In this document: one piece after another, positions 59,174 to 64,000 of the stretch | How positions within the stretch are numbered: the first letter of the stretch is position 1 | Layout of the letters: each line of letters starts with the position of its first letter | Source of the DNA: Antedon mediterranea | Taxonomy: Eukaryota > Echinodermata > Crinoidea > Comatulida > Antedonidae | Assembly (NCBI RefSeq): GCF_964355755.1 | Contig: NC_092673.1 | Span: forward strand, 8,687,001-8,751,000 | DNA length: 64,000 bases | Direction of reading: 5' to 3' | Position numbers and translations under genes: made by a program | Notes under the pieces: generated by a model | The model's input: only the letters and a program-made list of their open reading frames with translations | Told to the model about the DNA's origin: nothing | The model's database searches: none

Positions 59174-61204
59174 GAGTGTTGACAAAGTGCGAGGCAAGCG
59201 AGGCATGCCAAATATTTGTGCGAGGCATCATTTTATCATTTCCAAAAGTGCGAGGCATATAGTTTACAATTTCAAAAAGGTGCGAGGCATATCTTAACGT
59301 GCTATTATGATATATTATAGGCCTAATAATCAATCGATACAAGCGTATCTAAAAAGATTCGTGTATACACTCATCATGTTGTTTATTTTTATGTAACGAT
59401 TGTTTTTTCATTCAAGTCATATCGTGTCAAATTTTACTTTTACAAAAGTGCCCAAACTACGGTTCAAAAATCTGAACGACAGTCTTCAACTTTCGATAAA
59501 CAATAATTGTTATAGCGACACACTCATCAAATGACTGCAATGTTTGTTGGCATTTCGAGCGTGTTCACTCACATGTCTCTCGAACATAGCAGAGTGAAAA
59601 TAATATTTTGTCACACCCCTGCGCCTAGATCCGGTAGACCCGAGAGATGGACAATCCCTCTTTACTATTTAGCAGGTAGCGGAATGATTCAGCCCTCAGC
59701 TCAGAGGATTGTGGTGCATTCCCCTCCTATAGCACGTGGTTTCAGCAGCAACGCACAGACTTCTCTCTGAGCGGCGTGCCAAAGACATTTTTGACATTCC
59801 ATTCTCTAGGAACAACACGTGTACCTCTCTCGCAAATAAGGTGAACAGCGATTGCCAGGACAAGTTCAATAACTGGCGGTGAATAAAAGGTAACTGATAT
59901 GCCGATCCAATAACATGCCGCAAAGAAAAAAATTGCGACAGAATTCTGGAGCGCGTGTGAAAAAAGACTTACGTCCGACAATTGTAATACTAGGCCTAAA
60001 ATTAAACTTTAGCTAATATGCTTAGCCCTAACCTAGATAAGAGGCCTATGTAGAAAATAATTTAATCAATTTTGATAAAATAATAATTGGTGTAATATTT
60101 AATAATGATACACTATTCCTGTTTTAGTAAGCTAGGTATATTACGAACGATTTTTATTTATTGTTGTCCATGTACGTACTAATAAACCTGGCGCTAGTTT
60201 CCTTCGCTTGTATTTTTACTCCAAATTTGATAACTAACTTTATCGTGTGAATACCACACCTTAGAAGTATACCTCATAAGTACTTTAATGAAAGAATCAC
60301 ATAAAAAGTAACAAATAAATCCTTAAATTAATGATTTTACAGGCGTGTTTCTCGCACACTGTTCGCGAATTTCACTTATTTAATGTTCAATATTTTTGTT
60401 TCTATGGAGCGCCAAAAGAGCAACGATAATAGAGGACTAAAACTCAGTGGAATGCGTCAATTTCTCATGCATTTATTGGTGAAAAACACGTTTTATTTCA
60501 ATATATTTGTTAATTTGTCAATAAAAATGTTGTAATATGTTACTGCTGATACTGTTCTGTTTTCAAAGAATAATAATCGATCCTAAATCAACATCACTAC
60601 CTAGTCTAGACATAGGACATCCTACTAAGGATATTATGATGAATTTTTCTATTTTATTCTTTAAAAGGTTAACGAAACCGTGTACATTATCAACAGTAAC
60701 ATTTTTCCTTACTGACAGTGACAAAATCTATTGAAATTGTACTTGATTTTCACCAAATAATGCGTTAAATATAAATGGATTCCACAGAGTTTTTAGCCCT
60801 CTAATTAATTTTGCTCTTTTGGCGTTCCATAGAAACCAAAATATTGAACATTGAGTGTGCGAAATGCGAGAAAAACAACGTCTGTAAAATCACCAATTTA
60901 ATGGATTTATTGTTACTTTTATGTGATTTTTCTTCATTAAAGTAGGCCTACTAATTCTAAGCTGTGGTATTCAGGATAAAGCCTTGGTTAAATTACAAGG
61001 CAGGTGCAAAAGGAAACTAGCCTAGCGGGCCTAGGCCTAGGCTACTTCAATTTCGGTGATTTCCTGCCTTGCAATTTTGAGAAATGATAAAATGATGCCT
61101 CGCATTTTTTGATGATGGTAAAACGATGCCTCGCATAAATTTCTGACTTGCCTCGCATGCCTTCCCTGCCTCGCGTGCCTCGCTGCCTCGCACTTTGTTA
61201 CTAC
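59174..61204. mobile_element. 2.0-kb element with GCGAGGCA subterminal repeats
   Basis: An 11-bp direct repeat CCTTATTAGTC flanks it (59163-59173 and 61205-61215). Inside, both ends carry inverted ACAAAGTGCGAGGCA followed by several further GCGAGGCA copies (about four at the left, six at the right). Such subterminal arrays are typical of hAT-like elements. A second palindrome fills 60245-60980. Confidence 0.7.
60245..60980. repeat. Inner palindrome, arms about 200 bp
   Basis: 60245-60470 and 60770-60980 are inverted copies (GAATACCACA, AATCACATAAAA, GTGATTTTACAG-like, AATGTTCAATATTTT, TTTCTATGGA, CGCCAAAAGAGCAA). The spacer of about 300 bp is AT-rich. Confidence 0.8.
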
Positions 61205-61215
61205 CCTTATTAGTC

Positions 61216-61520
61216 CCACTTTACTGTAAATCACACACAGTGTAGATGAGCAAGTCCAGGTGAATATATATAATCGGTATCTTATTTATTTAATTTATTT
61301 ATTCGGTATATAAAAATATATTACAAAACAACAGTCAAGGACTGAAATGAATTGTATTACAAATAACTAAAAATTAGTTAAAATTGCTATAAAAATAGAA
61401 ACATCTTATTAAAATTAGATATCGTACCATAAAATTACAAACATACATGAATAAAAAACCTTAAAACATTCACTTATTACATATCTAAAAAAGAACTAGT
61501 GGTGCCTATTATGTTTTGTT
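61216..61520. other. AT-rich sequence between elements
   Basis: Short stretch between the GCGAGGCA element and the gypsy LTR; nothing recognised. Confidence 0.4.
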
Positions 61521-61683
61521 TGTTGTCGCTACACTGTACTCAAACAGACGTACATAGGACTACCGTTAAACACAATCCAAATAACATTTATTCAACATAT
61601 CAACTATCGTGACTCGCGTCCATGTTAAAACCCTCCCTCGATCCCCGCTAGGTGGCGCTAGATCGATATTGCATACTACCACA
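61521..61683 (-). repeat. 3' LTR of the Ty3/gypsy element
   Basis: On the minus strand a purine tract (AAGAAAAAGGGAGA, 61684-61698) is followed by TGTGGTAGTATGCAATATCG and the segment ends AGCGACAACA, so the LTR would be TGT...ACA, about 163 bp, with AATAAA inside. The 5' LTR is outside the window, so the exact ends are not confirmed. Confidence 0.55.
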
Positions 61684-61904
61684 TCTCCCTTTTTCTTAGA
61701 GATTGATTAATCAGCTTTATAATTTTAAGTCGCGCAGCAACTAAACTTTAATTTTAAACACAAATTAACATTTAGAGTAAGATCATGTCAATCATTGAAT
61801 TTCCATCTGTGTTTCAATAAAGGTCCGATATTGTTCATTATCAATCAGTGTTCAGTGTTTTTATTTTTGGTGAGTGATTATAGATCAGTGTTCATTATAT
61901 GAAA

Positions 61905-64000
61905 TTAGGATGTTACATATTCATCCAAATAACGTGGTCTTCGCCGGTTCCGTTGTGGTCTGGTATTTGATGGTGTTGATGCTTCCGGTGGCTTCGGGTT
62001 GTTGCGGATGTCCGCTTCAGTTGGCGTTCCCGCATCGCTGGATTGATCGTGATTGGTTGGAGTTTGGTTTTCCTTCACCTCACCATCTCTCTCCTTTGGT
62101 TGTTCTTGCATCATCACATCGTTGTTAGTGAGCTTCCGTGTCATTGCACGATTTCTTCTCACTGTTTTTCCATCCGTATCGATGTACACGGACCTGGGTG
62201 CCTTGTGGTATCCCGTGATTGTTCCGTGACGTTTCAAGTCCGGTATATATACTTTGTCACCCGGACTTAGTTGTTCCGCATCTGCAGCTCTGTGACGGTT
62301 GTCAAAGTTTCTCTTCATTTCACGTCTATATCTCTCCTCTTTCTGTCTAAGGTCAGTCTGGTCTGGTAGTTTTGGTCGGAGCTCTTCTGGGTGACATGGC
62401 ACTCTTGTCTTTAGTCTCCGACTCATATTCAACTGTGTTGGTGAATACCCATTATGAAGTGGTGTGTTACGGTACTGTAGCATTGCCAAATACTCATCGT
62501 CACACTTGTTCATGAAGGATTTGATGGTTTGTACTGCTCGTTCCGCCTCGCCGTTTGACTGTGGGAAATGAGGGGATGATGTTACATGTTCAAATCTCCA
62601 GCTCTGTGCAAATGCTTTGAATTCGTCAGAGCTGTATTGTGGTCCATTGTCTGAGAACAGGACGTCTGGTATGCCTTGACGACTGAATATTTTCTTCAAT
62701 TTGGCAACAGTTTCTTTCGTATCTACATTCTTTGTGACAATGCAGACCTCAATGTCTCTTGAGTAATAATCTACAGCAAGTAGATAGTTACGTCCATTGT
62801 AATGGAAAAAGTCGGTACCAACTCTAGACCATGGTCGGTTTGGGAACTCTGTTCCTCGCATTGGTTCTGCTTGACTTCTCCTGTATCTTGCGCACATCTC
62901 GCAGTTCCTCACAACTTTCTCTATGTCTCTCGATATCCCTGGCCACCATACTGAAGACATTGCATTTGCTCTCATCTTTGTAATTCCTTGGTGACTGTCA
63001 TGTAGACAACGTAGAATATCTGTTCTGAGTTTTGGAGGGATTACTAGACGTTTGCTCTTTAGGAGGAGGCCTTCATGTACAGAAAGGCTACCTCTTTCTT
63101 TCCAGTAGCTGTGCAGATAGCCGGATGCCTCTGATTTCTCGTTCCATCCTTCTTGAACATGGTACATCACCATTTTTAGAGTGTCATCTTTTCGCAGTTC
63201 TGACCTTATCTCCTCCAGTCTCTTGTCTGATGCTGGTAGAGTCACCATCACGCTGTTTACGAAACATTCTACCTCATTCCTTAACTTTTCTTCACGGTCG
63301 ATCTCTTCGTTTGCACGTCTTTCTTTGTGCCTCGGCGATCTTGACAGTGCATCGGCTGTGTATAATAACTTCCCGGGCACATGGTTTATATCAAAGTTAA
63401 ACCTCATCAGACGCATTCGGAATCTCTGAACTCGTATAGGGAGTTCGTCAATGTTCTTGGTAGAGAAAAGTGGAACCAATGGTTTGTGGTCGGTTTGGAC
63501 TCTAAACTTGAGTCCCACTAACAGATCGGCCCAATGTTCAAGTGACCATGTGGTGGCAAGTGCTTCTTTTTCTATTTGTGCATATCTGCGTTCCGTTGCC
63601 GTCATGGATCTACTTGCATAGGCTACTGGTCTCAGCTCGCCATTTTCTTGTTTCTGTAGAAGCACAGCACCTAGTCCAAAACTGCTCGCATCGGCTGATA
63701 TAACGGTTTCTTTTGTGGTGCTGTAGAGTTTCAGTACTCTGTCTGAGCTTAGTTCATTCTGTATCTTGACGAATGTTTCTTGTTGAGCTTGGTCCCAAAC
63801 CCATTCATTTTCCTTCTTCATGAGATCCCGTAATGGTTTGGTGGTCTCTGCCAGGTTAGGAACGAATTTCATCTGTTGGTTTACCATTCCTAGGAACTGT
63901 CTGAGTTCCGTGACATTGGTGGGTGGTTGCATTTTCATAATTGCTTCGATTTTCTTTGGGTCTTTTCTCAATCCTTCACCATCGATTATCTGGCCCAAGT
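61905..64000 (-). CDS. pol: Ty3/gypsy retrotransposon Pol, 3' part (RT end, RNase H, integrase), runs off the edge
   Basis: An open frame of about 697 residues enters from the right edge and stops at 61905. In order: the end of the reverse transcriptase (ELRQFLGMVN); RNase H (ISADASSFGLGAVL, EKEAL, TDHKPL); the H2C2 zinc finger (H-x(3)-H... WWPGI, CEMCARYR); the integrase core with D in VGTDFF, D in FSDNGPQYSS and E in SNGEAERA (D,D-35-E); and a C-terminal part with SPGDKVYI. A Lys/Arg-, Pro-rich tail ends at DEYVTS. There is no break in the visible part, so the copy may be young. Similarity is to Mag/SURL-type elements known from echinoderms (inference). Gag and protease lie beyond the window. 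Confidence 0.92.
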   Translation of the reverse strand, partial: LGQIIDGEGLRKDPKKIEAIMKMQPPTNVTELRQFLGMVNQQMKFVPNLAETTKPLRDLMKKENEWVWDQAQQETFVKIQNELSSDRVLKLYSTTKETVISADASSFGLGAVLLQKQENGELRPVAYASRSMTATERRYAQIEKEALATTWSLEHWADLLVGLKFRVQTDHKPLVPLFSTKNIDELPIRVQRFRMRLMRFNFDINHVPGKLLYTADALSRSPRHKERRANEEIDREEKLRNEVECFVNSVMVTLPASDKRLEEIRSELRKDDTLKMVMYHVQEGWNEKSEASGYLHSYWKERGSLSVHEGLLLKSKRLVIPPKLRTDILRCLHDSHQGITKMRANAMSSVWWPGISRDIEKVVRNCEMCARYRRSQAEPMRGTEFPNRPWSRVGTDFFHYNGRNYLLAVDYYSRDIEVCIVTKNVDTKETVAKLKKIFSRQGIPDVLFSDNGPQYSSDEFKAFAQSWRFEHVTSSPHFPQSNGEAERAVQTIKSFMNKCDDEYLAMLQYRNTPLHNGYSPTQLNMSRRLKTRVPCHPEELRPKLPDQTDLRQKEERYRREMKRNFDNRHRAADAEQLSPGDKVYIPDLKRHGTITGYHKAPRSVYIDTDGKTVRRNRAMTRKLTNNDVMMQEQPKERDGEVKENQTPTNHDQSSDAGTPTEADIRNNPKPPEASTPSNTRPQRNRRRPRYLDEYVTS

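Overview
The window looks like a piece of an animal nuclear genome: AT-rich, with split genes, GT-AG introns, long introns full of transposon debris, and no bacterial-style gene packing. The recurring AGGCCTAGGCCTA / CTAG-rich low-complexity blocks, the mix of Penelope, Ty3/gypsy, hAT-like and TA-target MITE elements, and the exon sequences themselves suggest an invertebrate deuterostome, probably an echinoderm (a crinoid-like genome would fit). That placement is inference.

Two host genes are solid. (1) An IVNS1ABP-type BTB-BACK-Kelch gene on the + strand: ten coding exons from 3708 to 33819 join without any frame break into a 662-residue protein with BTB, BACK, a variable linker and six Kelch repeats. 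A 3' UTR of up to about 3.3 kb follows. (2) SELENOF (15-kDa selenoprotein) on the - strand: four 3' coding exons between 44266 and 41411, including the exon with the in-frame UGA (Sec) codon at 43104-43106, and a good type II SECIS candidate about 340 nt past the stop. Its first, signal-peptide exon was not found. The two genes are convergent (tail to tail) with about 3.7 kb between their probable poly(A) sites.

The rest is mostly mobile or broken DNA. 0-3.6 kb: a frameshifted ZNF862/BED-like finger fragment and an 814-bp TIR element. Introns of IVNS1ABP: a short-period repeat array (5.4-6.3 kb), a hAT-like element (9.66-10.74 kb), a nest of MITEs (14.5-16.5 kb) with a sister MITE at 18.6-19.1 kb, a 43-bp minisatellite (20.9-21.4 kb), a Penelope remnant between perfect 90-bp inverted arms (22.7-23.2 kb), a decayed copy of a CXC-domain multicopy gene (25.6-27.8 kb), LINE/SINE ends, and a MITE holding a 45-bp near-perfect hairpin (32.3 kb). 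38-44 kb: a hAT-like MITE, inverted-repeat elements, a 74-bp satellite and a 38-bp repeat leading into a SINE.

44.8-61.2 kb is unusually rich in large nested inverted repeats (foldback-like elements at 44.8-48.2, 54.2-56.0 and 59.2-61.2 kb, a hAT-like element at 48.6-49.7 kb). It also holds a Roco (ROC-COR GTPase) pseudogene at 51.6-53.2 kb and a possible small two-exon gene at 56.5-57.2 kb whose frame is broken at an A9 run. The right edge (61.5-64.0 kb) is the 3' half of a Ty3/gypsy retrotransposon on the - strand with its short 3' LTR.

I see no evidence for a wholly new molecular system. The items most worth checking are the SELENOF locus with its SECIS, the small gene at 56.9 kb, the CXC-family pseudogene, and the cluster of palindromic elements.
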